Assembly: GCA_037957365.1 (NCBI GenBank)
Contig: JARHVA010002374.1
Span: 1,796,501 to 1,860,500 of the forward strand
Source of the DNA: Torreya grandis
Taxonomy: Eukaryota; Streptophyta; Pinopsida; Cupressales; Taxaceae
Direction of reading: 5' to 3'
DNA: 64,000 bases
Part shown: positions 13,086-25,900 of the stretch, piece by piece
Numbering within the stretch: position 1 is the stretch's first letter
Layout of the letters: every line of letters starts with the position of its first letter
Notes under the pieces: model-generated
Databases searched by the model: none
What the model was told of the DNA's origin: nothing
What the model saw: the letters and a program-made list of their open reading frames with translations, nothing else
Translations under genes and position numbers: made by a program

Positions 13086-15739
13086 TATGAACTTTACCCT
13101 TCTACTATAAACAAAGTGTGGCCTTTGGCATACAAAGACTTGTTATAGGTATGCATTGGGCTACTGTAGGTATATATCATGTTGTATTGGGCCTATTTAA
13201 GGAGGTAAAGTCTCATATTTTTAGGTGTTGGTCTATTTTGGAACTATTATCACATTTAACTCTTCAAGAGACACCTAAAAACCATATGAAGCACAACTCT
13301 GCTAGGCCTTCTTTCATTTATCAACTTAAGCAAAAAGGTTGGCTGTAGGTGTACATATGGCCTGTGAGATAGTGACTTGATGAATAGTGGATGAATGAGC
13401 CATATAAAAACCTTGTCATGCCTTTGATATCTTTCATTATCCATCTCTTGTTTATGAGAACCCCCTTTGATTCCTTTATAGCATTCCAATTGTCAAGAGC
13501 CCATTAGGATTTCCCCACTATACAAACTGATATAGTCCACATTTGCTATCTGAGGTGGATGATATAACATAATTTGAAGGTGCTCATGTGACACTAAATC
13601 TTTATTTAGGCCATCATATGTTTTCCATTGTTCATTTTTACTTTTTATTGAAGTGGCCTGCTCAATCATGCTTCTTTGAGCGTTCTATTACAATTTCCTT
13701 AGAAGGCTTGTTGTAGGTCTTGATTGGCTTCTTGATTAGGTCCATGTCCAAATGGGTTTAACACATTATGGATCCATTCATTCTATAGGTTTCAAAGGAG
13801 TATATAGGCTCACTAGCATGATTAAGACCTAGAGGGAAGGTTGGATGGATGGAGGGAGATGGAAGCGGAGTGACAAAGAGATGATAACAAGAAAATTGGG
13901 TGGAAAACATAGTGTAAATACAATGATGGAGATGTGAGGTGATAGTGATATAGATAGGGCATGAAATGGAGGGTAAGACCCACCTCTATGGCCAACCTCA
14001 TGCACATTTGAAGACATCATACATGTACCTAAGACATTATGAATTTTTTGAAAGAAAGACCAAACCATATATAACCTAAAATGAAACCTTAAAAAACTCA
14101 TAAAACCTTAATTTTCTCAAACATACCATAAACTTTGCTAACATGTGATTGGGGTGATTTAGAAGGAAAAAGGGTGGTATTTAGGCCTTTTGAGGTTGAC
14201 ATGGGTGTGGAGAGCTTGTGGACAAGGACATAATGGACCTCTAACACCATCTAACACTCTTTTCAATGCTTTTGAGTCAGATATTAAACTCAACAAGTGC
14301 CATTAGACTGTAATAGTGCTATGACAGTGCCTTCACTTATGCATAGTTACCTTATTTTGAGGCATTGATATATGATACAAGACCATTAAGCATTCCATTT
14401 TTAGAAATAAAACATTGAAACTAACAAGACACCACTACAAACTTCATACTTAGACCATAGCTCCTGATGAGGACACCAAAACTTGGTCAATACAGTCAAT
14501 CCTTCTTGAAATCTACACACAAAGACCAATCATGGATATTTTACATGTCTACAAGCTCACACATGTGAGACAAGTGATCCAATTATAATGGGAGGCTCCA
14601 TCAAGACTTGAGACAACAACATCAGCCATTAGATTGAGAAAAAAACAAAAACACATGAAAATCATCCAAGTAAAAATGGCCTATGCAGATGTGAAATGTA
14701 TAAAAACCCCTCAACTTCTTAAGGAAGGTTCATAAAGTTGGGGAGACCAATATTTAGATAATTTCTCATGATGGGAAGCTAGTTGAGTCTACTTATCATG
14801 GCTAAGAGCTAGGACCTTTACTATCTCTCTTTACTATACGGTACAAGCAAGAATCTGAAGAGATGTCCAAGCTTGCAAAGGACTGAAGATGTGAAAAATG
14901 TTTTTGGACTTGAATATAATTCATTTGGCTTGAAACCTTATAGGGACATTAGACATGAGCTAAATTTAAATCTTTGATCTTCTTTTGTATGGTACATTCC
15001 ATATCATTCTATACAATTGCATAATTGCTCCCAAAATCCTTGGTTTGTCACTATTTTTTCAAGTTTAAAACTATTGCAATGCCGTATGGGGGTCAAATGG
15101 TGGAACCACACATTAAATAAGCATTTTCAAGCAAAGGAAAATGTAAGGGGAAGTGGAAAGGTCATAAAATGCCATGTGGGCCCCACTTGGTTAATGAAGA
15201 TGGCATAAATGTGTTTCAAAAGGCTTTTAGGACTCATGAAACATATGGGGGGATTAATTTGGCATGAATAAGATGTCTTCAAGGTCCATTTCAATGTAAT
15301 TAATGAGATATTCCCCTTTTTTACGGTTTTCAAGATGTTATATATGCTCATAAAGGGGGGTTGAGGGGTGATAAATGGGTTAAATGGTCCTTAGATGAAT
15401 ATGCCACATAAAGTGACTTTGAATGCTTCATGATTTTTATATTATAGCCTAAGACCAATGTTAAACAACTTGACATTAACAAAGATCACTATACTCCTCA
15501 AACATGGTTAAGGCATTGATTTGACTCTATGACCTCACTCACTTTAAGATACCATGACACCTATTATCATAAATAAAATTATGACACATCATGATGTTCT
15601 TAATCAGGATACCAAGACTCTCATTAAGACAAAAATGACATGCTTAGAGATAACAAAAGCAAGTTAGGATGGTGGTCACCAAATTTTTTCTATATTAGGG
15701 GTTGACATTTGGCCTATGAGGCCAAAATGTTAATATTAC
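13086..15739. repeat. 2.65-kb terminal direct repeat, right copy (probable LTR)
   Basis: This is the partner of 4207-6856. It abuts another repeat family at 15740 without any spacer, which fixes the right edge of the element. The inner terminal hairpin is conserved (15702-15733). Confidence 0.7.
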
Positions 15740-16085
15740 CTCTACATTAACTTATGTAGTGTTCCTTGCATGTTTAATTTTATGTTTATTATCCCCATTT
15801 ATGACATATGCTTTGGTGAGCACTATATTAGTTTTAATTTACTTTGCACTTACTTTGTTAGAAACCATAGTACCTAGTTAGGTTATTATGTGGTATTACT
15901 TGACTAAAGGCTTTGGAACCCTCTCTAGTGATATTATGTGTTAAAAGATCCATTAGATAGGTCTAGTAGATCCATATTGGTCATGCCCCAATTTTCTAAA
16001 TATACCAACAAGCAGAAGAGATAGTGTGATTTATCTTCTCCGAACTAAGATTGATTTGTAGATCAACTTCACTTTCCATTGTCAT
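15740..16085 (+). repeat. Dispersed repeat, copy 1 (partner at 30494)
   Basis: It begins ACCTCTACATT and aligns with 30494-30853 in the same orientation through a shared TTTATCTTCT(C/T)CGA block near its end. Copy 2 continues to the left beyond the homology start, whereas copy 1 is cut exactly where the 2.65-kb repeat ends, so the larger element probably interrupted or truncated it. Confidence 0.65.
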
Positions 16086-18057
16086 ACATTCTGATGACCG
16101 ACATGAACTAAGCCTTGCATATTTTCTTTCACACCTTCATTTATTATCATTTATTAATTAGTTCATTTTTACATCACTAGATTAAATCTATCAACTCAAT
16201 CTAACTTTTTATGTGTAAGTTAAACACACAATTAATCCGATTGAATCTATTTTTCTTTGTACAGGTCATATTCAACTACAAGGAATCAAATTGATTTGAT
16301 CGACATAGTTTACTTATTTACATACAGGTTTTCAGACTCAGTCGACCTATTCTACTTTATTAGTAGGCTAAAATTATTCATTTGGATGACACAGTATAAA
16401 AATAAAAAATTCAGCATCTTTAAATTCATTATGTGTATTTTCATCATCTTAGTCATTTCTTTTCTTCATTATAGTCTTGTTTTTCATATTTTTTAGTCTA
16501 TAAAATTGTAACCCTACAGTGAACTAGGTTGAATAAATTGACATAGTTTTATAGTTTGTTTTATTTTCTAGGAGACTCAGTCGACTCATTCAGCTATGTT
16601 TCTCTGGCCCTTGTTTGAATAGATAGACTTTAATTCATATTAATAGTAATCTTCAAGCAAAGGATTTAATTCATATTAATAGTAATTAACTCATCTTTCA
16701 TTTTGATTCTTTCTTGATTAGAGTAGCACACATAGAATAAATATGAAGTTTTAATTTATCGATTAAGTCACACTATTTTTCTTTTATTCACATACTTTCA
16801 AACCACATAATATCAAAAAGCATTACATAAATTCTACCCAAAGTCTACCTACTTGGATTTCATCACCAAGGGGAAAGTCAACTTGGTTTTTAGGCTGAGT
16901 ATAAATACATGGTTGATGGTATATATTGATAAAGCACCTGCCACCCTTATCACTATGGGATTGTGAAGTGAGGGGGTAGGACCCAATACCAAGCTAGTAC
17001 CGTCACCAATACAGATATTTTTTAGCCTTAAATATCTCAAACCATCCTTAGATTTACTTTCTAGTTTCTTTTTATAGTTAACTCCCTATCACATTTATAT
17101 CTAAAGTTATAATTTAAAACATTCAGGGATGAACACATAGATTATCACTTCTATTTTTGTTGTTTTCTCTTTGATAATTGTATATTATATTAAAAAACTT
17201 GTATCTACCAACTTTGGTACAAGGTTTGTATTGTGTACCATAACTAGATCAATTGGTTCAACCTAGTTCCTTGTGTGTATATTTTTAAGTATTATGTAAA
17301 ATAACACTAGATCATCCAGAATCATAACTACCAAAACCTATCTTTTCTTGTAGAACACAATCGATCTACTCGACTGTATCTCCTACAATTTCCCTTTTCC
17401 CATAGAACACAATTGTTCTATTTGATTTAGTCTCTTATAGATTGCTTATATTTTCCTTCAACACATAGTCAACCTATCTGATTATGTGTCTTTTAGACTC
17501 CCTTAGTATCACCATATGTAGAATACAATCAACTAGTTTGACTATGTATTTTACAACCTATCCTACCTACTATCTTATAAGATAGCATTAACTAATTCAT
17601 TCCAATATCTTATCAGTTGATATTCACTTTTAAATAAGTTTTTAGTTTCCCTAATTCATCATGAATTTATTATTTGATGATAATACATAATTAAATTAAA
17701 AAAACATGATGAGTTTCACCAATCTCAATAGGTTTCTTAAGGAAAATCTTGTAGCACCTACTACAGATCAAAGCAATGTCCATGTTTCCACTTGAACTAC
17801 CAACTATGGGAATCCTCATTTTTCCTTACCACTTGAGCCTCTATTTTCAATATAAGATGAGTGTGACCTTGAGTACACAACTGAAATGATATTTTTTTAT
17901 CAATGAAAACCCTCAACATAAAGGAAAAGATCTCACAACCATCTATAACCTCATGATGGGACCTCATATAGTATAACTCCATTCACATTCCCCTAGCTTC
18001 TCCCAAGGATTTGGGGGGCAATCCATTTATTTTCATCCCAACCTTTCCTCTCTATTA
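16086..18057 (+). mobile_element. Leader of plus-strand gag-only element
   Basis: 16850-17045 matches the minus-strand leader at 2400-2600. No gene is seen. The region carries scattered TCGAC motifs and, at 17340-17560, about four degenerate units of 50-60 bp, each starting near TAGAA(C/T)ACAAT and containing a TCGAC-like core. Confidence 0.45.
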
Positions 18058-18074
18058 TGTCTCCTTAACACTCT

Positions 18075-19580
18075 ATGATGTCATCCTTTATGTCTTCTTC
18101 TACCTCTATGCCAAGTATTTCTACAAAAATGACAAGTTCAACTTCTAGTGGGGCTCTTCAAAATATCAACACCCATATCCATGCTACTAATGCTTCTTTT
18201 GCTACTAGTGTATCTCATGATACTAATGCTTATTTTTATACTAATGCCTCTCATGCAACTAGTATAGCATATGATATTGCCTCATCCAACACTCATAGTG
18301 CATCTCAAGCTCTTAATGCCTCATATAATACTAATGCATCACATGCTGTGTCTGCTAGCCAAAATACTACTCAAACCAACCAACTTCTATTATAAATGCT
18401 TAACCAAATGCATAAATTTCAAGTTATAATAATGTAAACTAGATGATGCAAATGTAAAACCACATAATACATCTCCAAAACCAACCTCACCTTGTTTCAT
18501 GGGAAGCACAAAATCCTAATGCCCCCTCACCCCCTGTAGGGATTCATATGGTAACCCATACCAAAACCCCCACTTATCAACAAAACTATCAAAAATTTAC
18601 AAAATGAACCTCTAGTACCTAAAATTTCCAATATTGACATAGGAGGTATTACTCCCACCATTACTTATAATGGATCTATGAATCTTACCTTACATCTAAA
18701 AATATTTGGTAACTTTACAAAGATTAGGTTAAGCTTAATACTTTCATTGCCACTAAACTCTTAGATAAAATGGTTTCATGAGATGCTTTAGATTGGTACA
18801 ATCAATTGAAAACCCACTCTATTACTAGCCTAGAAGACTTGGTTAATTCACTGGTCCAATAATTTTAAACTGGTGATCTTCCCCAAAATAACTTAGCTCA
18901 CTTTATAAAATTTAAACAACTCAAAATTGAAATGACACAAGTATTTATCAAATGATAGAAATTTTTTTCTAAAAAATCGAAGCATAATATGGAGGATGAC
19001 AACCTCTTCCACCTATTTACTAATGTTCTCCACCCTAAATTACAATATCACGTTCAGACCCTTTCTCAAAAAACTTTGGAAGAAGTTATTGACAAAGCTA
19101 AATGATAAGATTTCCTCATGCGTTAATTTGAACCATCTCAACCTACAATAGGAACTCACATGCTTATACAAAATAATAACCATCATGCAACTAATGATGG
19201 AGTTACCAAAACTTATGACACCATACACAACATCCAAACTATTGATCCAAAAAATACCATAGAACATGTTCCTCCTCCTAACAACAATTCTAATCACAAT
19301 CCCACATTTTCTCAAAATGATCATACTAATGTGCACAAACCAATGTCACTAGCAAAAATTCAAAAATGTCTTCCAAGATCTCTACCTTGAGATCTTGACT
19401 CCGCTCATCGTATGAAATCATGGTATGATCCAAATAAATTTTATTGGTTTCATGCAAGTTGGGGTCATTCTCATGATACTTGTATACAATTAAAAAATCT
19501 TGCTATGGATTTTCTTCTTGGTCTTAACTTTGACCACAAAACCCTTAATGAAAACATCAACAAGATTATGACATAGAACT
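18075..19580 (+). pseudogene. Decayed Gag of a Ty3/gypsy-like element
   Basis: The first 106 codons are open and consist of an Asn/Ala/Ser/Thr-rich stretch built from short N-A-S-x-x-T-N-like repeats. After frame changes, a capsid-type segment appears: D-W-Y-N-like sequence near 18790, then S-L-E-D-L-V-N-S-L-V-Q and L-P-Q-N-N-L-A-H-F near 18825-18910, K-K-S-K-H-N-M-E-D near 18980, and L-E-E-V-I-D-K-A-K near 19080. A knuckle-like motif (W-F-H-x3-W-G-H-S-H-D-T-C, then I-Q-L-K) lies at 19440-19500; its first Cys is lost. The product would coat element RNA. The leader at 16850-17045 upstream matches that of the gag at the left edge. No protease or RT follows where it should. Confidence 0.75.
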
Positions 19581-21080
19581 TAAAACTCATGAGAATCAAA
19601 CTAAAAATCAAGATTTAAACCAAGTTAATTCTCATTTAACTATCTACAAGGATCCCCTTCTTAATCACTAAGACAACATTAAACAACCTTCCCATACTAC
19701 TAACAACATTAAAAGTCTTATAAACCTTAACCCCAATGATGCAAATGTGGTTAATATGACTAACATGAGAAGAGTAATCATTTATACTGATTTAAACCCA
19801 ACACCTACACATCACACCTCTTAAACATTTGGGAATATTCCACCTAACTTCTTAGACTCTAATGATGATGAGATGGATGAGATAAGGCTAAAGATCAAAA
19901 CTTCCAATCTCTCCCCTCACATCATCATTCAAATTTATCCTTCTCTTAAACCTCGATGCCGTTAGTAAATTCTCGATAAATTACTAGTTACTTTAACCAA
20001 AACTAGACATTCCATTCACCATGCTTCCTTGACCGATAAGTTAGTTCAAACATGTACTATTAACTTAGATACACTCAATAATTATGATGATTATACTTTA
20101 GATGACCCATTTTTAATTGGATTCATCCAAGCTAAAAACACCAAAGTTCTTGGATATCATTATTCTTTACTTTAGTATTTTCATTCTTCTTTTATTGTTC
20201 CTTCTCTTTTAGTACCTAATAATAGTTTATATGCTACTATGAATAGATTAGTGATGGAAAACTCGCATATTACATCTCTAGTCACATCAAATCCTCTCAA
20301 GAGTATTTCAATGGATCATGCCATGACATGACCCTATCATTTTTATAAATATCATGACCCTTCCAATACACTTCCTCCATAAATGTTAGCCACTTTCCTT
20401 AGACCTGCTACACAACCAACCTTACCGATAAATGAGCACAATCTAGTTTTCACTCCAACTTCTCCATTCCTTGGTAATGGTCTTCTACCAATACCTCAAC
20501 TTGATCCGTTACCTTAACAATGGGAAGATCAACCTTATTTTGATATTCATAGATTTTCTAGTCATTGGACCAAGGATTATTATCTGTATCAGCATTTTAG
20601 AGCTTCCTCTTCTACCCCTTTAGCTAATAGACCTTCAAAATCTACTAATAGATGTATTTGTTGCTTCCATGGAATAAATAACCATTAATTACTACTACAA
20701 AATTAGGTAATACATTGACACTCTATGGCTAGTCATTGCCCAACCCAAAGACAACACTATCCCACCTCCCAAGATACTTCCAAACTACATCCCTAAATAT
20801 GAGAAAGACTATTATCTTTGACATTAGTGTTTTACCCATCATACTGATCGATGTCATGTGCTTCATTAGCATCTCCAAGATTTTACATAGTCTACACGAG
20901 CACCAGTGATTACTCTTCCTATAGGTCACCTACCCATAAAGGCTCCTCCTCTATTGGTTTTACCTCTTCCTAAATCCACATATAACATTCATATCGAGAT
21001 AACTATTCTTCACATTGATTATCCCACATAGGAGATACCACATGAGCATTAATCTTCTTCTTCTACACCTATGTTTTCAG
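19581..21080 (+). pseudogene. Coding-like extension with two more knuckle-like motifs
   Basis: One plus-strand frame remains readable across most of 19610-20640, broken by stops mainly at Gln-like codons. It includes L-L-V-T-L-T-K-T-R-H-S-I-H-H near 19980 and F-L-I-G-F-I-Q-A-K near 20115. Two further Cys/His clusters follow: C-I-C-C-F-H-G-I-N-N-H near 20655 and C-F-T-H-H-T-D-R-C-H near 20830, the latter resembling Gag knuckles of plant gypsy elements. I recognise no protease, RT, RNase H or integrase motif. It may be the long C-terminal part of the Gag above, or a second gag-like module. Continuity with the upstream Gag cannot be proved because of frameshifts. Confidence 0.5.
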
Positions 21081-22450
21081 TCAAGATGATATGAAAGGAA
21101 GTCTTTTCATAACTTTCCATAAATATTGATGGGACTCTAACTAACATCAGAATTGAGCTGCATAGGGATGTGTCATATGTTATAGATAACATTTGTGGTT
21201 AGCTCTATCAATAGTTATGAATATGTCTTGGTGTTCTCTCAAATTATTTATTATTCTATCATATGATTTGGATTGGATTTGTGATTCATTTATTTATCTT
21301 CTATCTATGACTATTTGTCAAACATGATTTCACTTATCTCTTTTGCATGAACTTATGTGTTTTACATGGTTTCATTCTCATTAGCTTTATCTTACATCTT
21401 ATTCTCATTATTTTCATGAATGCAAACTTATGTTTATGGTTTCACTTATTTCACATGGAGTACTTTATTTTATCTGTAATGATTATTTGTTATCTTTCAT
21501 AATCAAATAAAGATAATTATTATTATGAATTGGTTATACAACTTTTATTCCCTTAGTATTTTATCTTTATCATATGATCAATTAGCAAACAAGACTTCTC
21601 ATTTCACTACTTTTATACATCAATCTATTTGATCTCCCTTTTTCCTTATTTCCCTTCCACATACTAAGCATACATATGGTTAAAACTTGAAATTACATAC
21701 TGGTTCATAGGTAAGTCTAAATTGTTTAGTCAGTCATATCCTAGTTACTTAGCCTCTTTTAAACAAATTCTAAAGTTCATTAATGTGTATCACTTTTATC
21801 ACTCATGTTGGTTATTCCAAATCCATATGGAGGAGGAATTGCAAAATCCATAAAAAAGTTAAAATACAAATCATTTAAATAAAAGGCAATGATTAAAAAG
21901 ATAACATCAAATTCAAAAGTCTAATCACACTAAAAGATATTATTCTTTAGCACACCTCTTATTTCTAATCGAATCTCAAACTCCACAGTTGGCCTCATGA
22001 TGGAGCCGAGGTCCATTAGGGTGTGGTAGGCTAGTATATTGGAATAGGAGAGCAACAAAAAATATCTATAATGCTACCTAATTTCTCACACAAGTACCCC
22101 ATCTTCACAATATATCTATGGATCTATACAAGGTCCTGAGGAATGGGGAACATGTTGTGGGAAGGTAGGTCTATTTTACTTTCTTTGTTCATATAACCTT
22201 CATGAGTTGAGCTTAGTTTTCCAACTATTTGCCTATACAAATTTGTGCTTATTGTGAGCATGTATCCTTTGTATTTTTACGGGCACTAGTCTCTTAGTGT
22301 CTTTCCTTCTTACCTAGTATGCCTCATGTTTACTAAAGTTTTCTTATAAATGCCCGTGTCATGTTTATTACACTCCATATTTCATTAAAACAATCCTAAT
22401 ATTTTCCCTTGATGAATATTATTTTATTAAATAATCATAACCCCTAGGGT
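21081..22450. other. No gene seen
   Basis: AT-rich sequence without conserved reading frames; probably untranslated part of the gag-only element. No LTR partner was located. Confidence 0.4.
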
Positions 22451-22456
22451 TTCTCT

Positions 22457-22735
22457 TTGTGAGTTACATTATAAGATTTTGGAAAGGACTAAGCATTCCT
22501 CACAAAACATTTCCATATTTTTCCCTTTATTACCATTCACCTCATTGGTGTTCACCTTGTGAGTTGAAGTGTAGGACCATGGTTTAGAATAGACATTCCC
22601 CACAAATTATCACATTAAATATCTTCAAATTGTTCCAATATTTCTATCCACCTCATTGTTGATCCCTTTGTGAGTTGCAGTGTAAGACCTTGGATAAGAC
22701 TAGACTCTCCTCACAAAATATTCCAATAAAAAGTT
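22457..22735. repeat. Three direct units of 100-111 bp
   Basis: Units start at TTGTGAGTT (22457, 22557, 22668), each followed by a GTAGGACC/GTAAGACC-like core, then CTCCTCACAAA or CCCCACAAA and, in the first two, CACCTCATTG. The units are diverged. Confidence 0.75.
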
Positions 22736-22824
22736 CATACTATAATCAAGTCAAAAGAAAATTACAAGCTTCAAATTTGAGATAATTTATGTTATATTAT
22801 TATTTACATGTCATTAACATATTT

Positions 22825-23120
22825 ACATCTTGATTTAGCATGTTTTATGCTTACTTCATAAACATGCCCCTATAATCTTCTTATTTTTTGAGTGCATGTA
22901 TGTTTACAACTATTTTATTTCTCATACTTCCCATCTTGATCTAGTATGATTAATTTGATTTATACTTATATTTTATTTTTCTTGTCATACTTCTTATCTT
23001 GATTTAATATGATTGATTAACTTTATTATTTATTTGTTTATCTTCTTATCATTTGTTATAACACATTTACCACTTTATTACAAATTTTCATACTTCCCAA
23101 CTTGATATAATATGATTTAT
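22825..23120. repeat. Degenerate tandem repeat, CATCTTGATYTAGTATGATT type
   Basis: Copies of a TCATACTTCYYAWCTTGAT core followed by ATATGATT lie near 22920, 22984 and 23088, with a weaker one near 22828. Spacing is 64-104 bp. Confidence 0.65.
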
Positions 23121-24089
23121 ATTTGTTTTAATTTGGTATAATTTTTACTTATACTTGGTATGAAAACATTTTTTATATTTTAATTTACCATTTTTGGTTT
23201 ATTATATTTATTAATATTTTCATGATATAGTGTACACTACATTTTATGATTATTTATACTTTTCCAAATCACTTGTTTTTTCTTTTTAACCATGCACGTG
23301 TATCACATAATACTAGAAAATAAAACATATATCACATATTTACCATATCATATATAACAAAAGTATAATAAATGTACTAGAGGGGAAGTACATCCATACA
23401 TCCATCCATAACAAGTGCAACTCATAAATCAATAACTGTCTATATCAATATATATAACATGAGTTTGATATAATATAATACAAAATAAAAAAATAACTAC
23501 AGCTCTATAACATGAGTTTGATCCATCATGTCTATCTTGTGGCCGAGCCACACTACCCATGGATAATTTTGGCTGACCCCTTTGAATGGTATGATGTAAT
23601 GAGGTAGTCTAAGATCTCAAGCCATCAACCTATCCATGTAGATTAGCCACCTAGGCTTAGACACGTCTAATTTCCATAGTAATATCCATATGAATGACTC
23701 ACTCTTATGCCAATGTTTGCTAAGCTTAAACCTCTACCTATCCTACTCTTATAGGTGTATGTAGGCCATCTCCTCACACTTTAAATTGTCAATCAACCTC
23801 CCCAACCAATCTAAACTAGCTAGCATAAGCTGGGTCAGATGGTACCATAGGATCTACAAAGGTGGATGGCTCATAATGAGATAATGCCCCATCTAAAATA
23901 TCATAGTGTGTGACCATAATCATGGCTCCCCATATGATATCTTCTATAGTAGTCCCTACAAAACAAAAAACAAATATACATCAGATCTTAAAACATATAT
24001 CTCAAGCCATCTATACCAAATACATAAACATTCATATAATTAGTGATCTATGTCAAAAACTTAATAAATTAAAGCATTTCTTACTAGTG
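23121..24089. other. No clear gene; possible 3' part of the PMD relic
   Basis: Very AT-rich to 23500. From 23520 to 23900 the minus strand is richer in GC and has short readable stretches near the PMD relic, but no motif I can name. Confidence 0.3.
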
Positions 24090-25475
24090 ATAATATCACT
24101 TATCATGGTCTCCACATTATATTGATCACAAAACACATCTTCTATTGGCTATCTCCATGCAAGTGAAAAACCTAGAGTTACCACCCATGCTTGTCCTGAT
24201 CTCCTCCTCAGCTACCTCTTTATAGACCAGCTATTTCCAACAACCACTGTGGGATCTCTATGTGTGACTGTTAGTGCCCATGTCCCCTTGCTCTGATGAT
24301 GCCTCCATCTCCTATGAGCTCATGATAACCACTATCATCCCTACTGTGGATCTATAGCTGCCTCACCTACATCATCACCGTTAACATCTACAACTATAAC
24401 ATCCTCTACATTGGGCCTCACTGCCTCTTGCTATTATGCTTGACCTACCCATGGTCCTTCTCTTTAAGGCCTAATAACATGTATCTCTATAGGCACTCCT
24501 AAACCTCATCTACCTCTCGGTATCTATCATGTCATGCCTAATAAGTAGGCACTACTAGAGAGGTCAATAAATGTGGTAGGCCTAGTTATCTAGGTACATG
24601 AGTTATTGGATGTGGCTCTACCCATGAAGTATAATGACCTATGATGCAAATCCATGACAAACCTATAGAAATAATAGCCCAAGTTGGACAAAAGGATATA
24701 ATATTATTATAGAGATACCACACTATCTACCCTCATGTAATAGTCTATAAATTTAGGGCATGGGGCATGACACACACTACATGATCTTGCCTCCATTATA
24801 CCACCTAAGGCAACCTACCATTGACTACACATAAGGAACCTCTTGTAAATCCAAGCATTCAATAAAATGATGGGCCCCATAGTCTTTTATCCCTAAGTCA
24901 ACATACCATACATATAATGACTGAGCTGCACCTAAACCATAGAGCCTAGAACATACGTAACACCCTACTCTAGGATAGACTGACATAAGGATATTGCATT
25001 TAGTGTTACCTACCCATCCAAATTGGGACACAACATGTCTAATGTCACAATTCCTATCATGGCCTTCTAGATATTTGAAATGGATGAGATATACACATAA
25101 AAAAAAACCTATAACCTAGGGTAAATATTATCTAAGCCTATCACTTAATGGGCTAGGGATTATCTCTCATCTTCCACCTATGGTGCATCACATATGACAT
25201 GAGTCCTAACAATGGGAAGTCTAAGAAAGGCATGGACATCCTCCAAGGTGTTGCCCACCTCTATGGTATCCCACTCCACCTCCCATCAAAAAGTGTTGGT
25301 CAGTTGATTCCACGCTCCTAAGAACATGACAACTAAATCAACACTAAGCAAGATCCTCCTCATCTCCATGATGCCTCCAAATCCTAAAGAAACTAGGTGA
25401 GCTTTATCCACATCTGACAGTCACTCCAACAAATCTAGTAGCCATGATACATCAACCAAGCACCAAATTCTTCAT
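24090..25475 (-). pseudogene. Decayed plant mobile domain (PMD) protein
   Basis: PMD proteins include transposon-encoded and domesticated members in plants (the MAIN/MAIL group). Minus-strand translation from 25445 gives L-L-E-x-L-S-D-V-D-K-A-H-L-V, then L-G-F-G-G-I-M-E-M-R-R, a W-N-Q-L-T-N-T-F segment and T-L-E-D-V-H-A-F-L-R-L-P-I: in order, the conserved N-terminal blocks of the domain, covering about 90 residues. A later block near 24850-24960 (Y-G-L-G-A-A-Q-S-L-Y) resembles the Trp/Gly-rich mid-domain helix. Stops and frame changes occur throughout. The C-terminal part (24100-24700) is Arg/Asp-rich and not diagnostic. It lies antisense to the gag-only element upstream; whether it was carried by a DNA transposon or a retroelement cannot be told, as I found no terminal inverted repeats. 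Confidence 0.75.
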
Positions 25476-25621
25476 TATTTATAAAAAATATCAAACAATA
25501 GAGAATCTATTATATCTTGATGTAATAATGATAAAATACATTCTTAAAATTCTTAAAATATTAAAAATTAACTAATTCATCAACCTATTTTTCTTATTTT
25601 CCTATTTTATCATCTTTTTCC

Positions 25622-25900
25622 TACACAGTCGACCTTTTTGATACTAAATCGGCCCTGTTACCTTTGCCATACTTAGTCGACATTTTACTACACAATTGGC
25701 CCATTATTAGAAACACAATTGACCTTTTTGATACTAAATTATCTATTTCCCATCCTTTTCATACTATATCGACTCTCTACCATGAAGTTGACCTCATTTA
25801 ATAGACTATATCAACCATTTATTACATACATTAGCCATAATGCATTGTATTGGCCATGTTTATTTTTATAACTTAGGCATCCCTCTAATATATACTCAAC
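25622..25900. repeat. Short degenerate array with TCGAC/TTGAC cores
   Basis: About ten diverged units of 25-35 bp, of the form ACACAGTCGACCTTTTTGAT, run through this stretch. Similar cores are scattered at 16330, 16570 and 17360-17540, suggesting common origin. The surrounding 25476-25621 and 25901-26604 show no gene. Confidence 0.5.
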
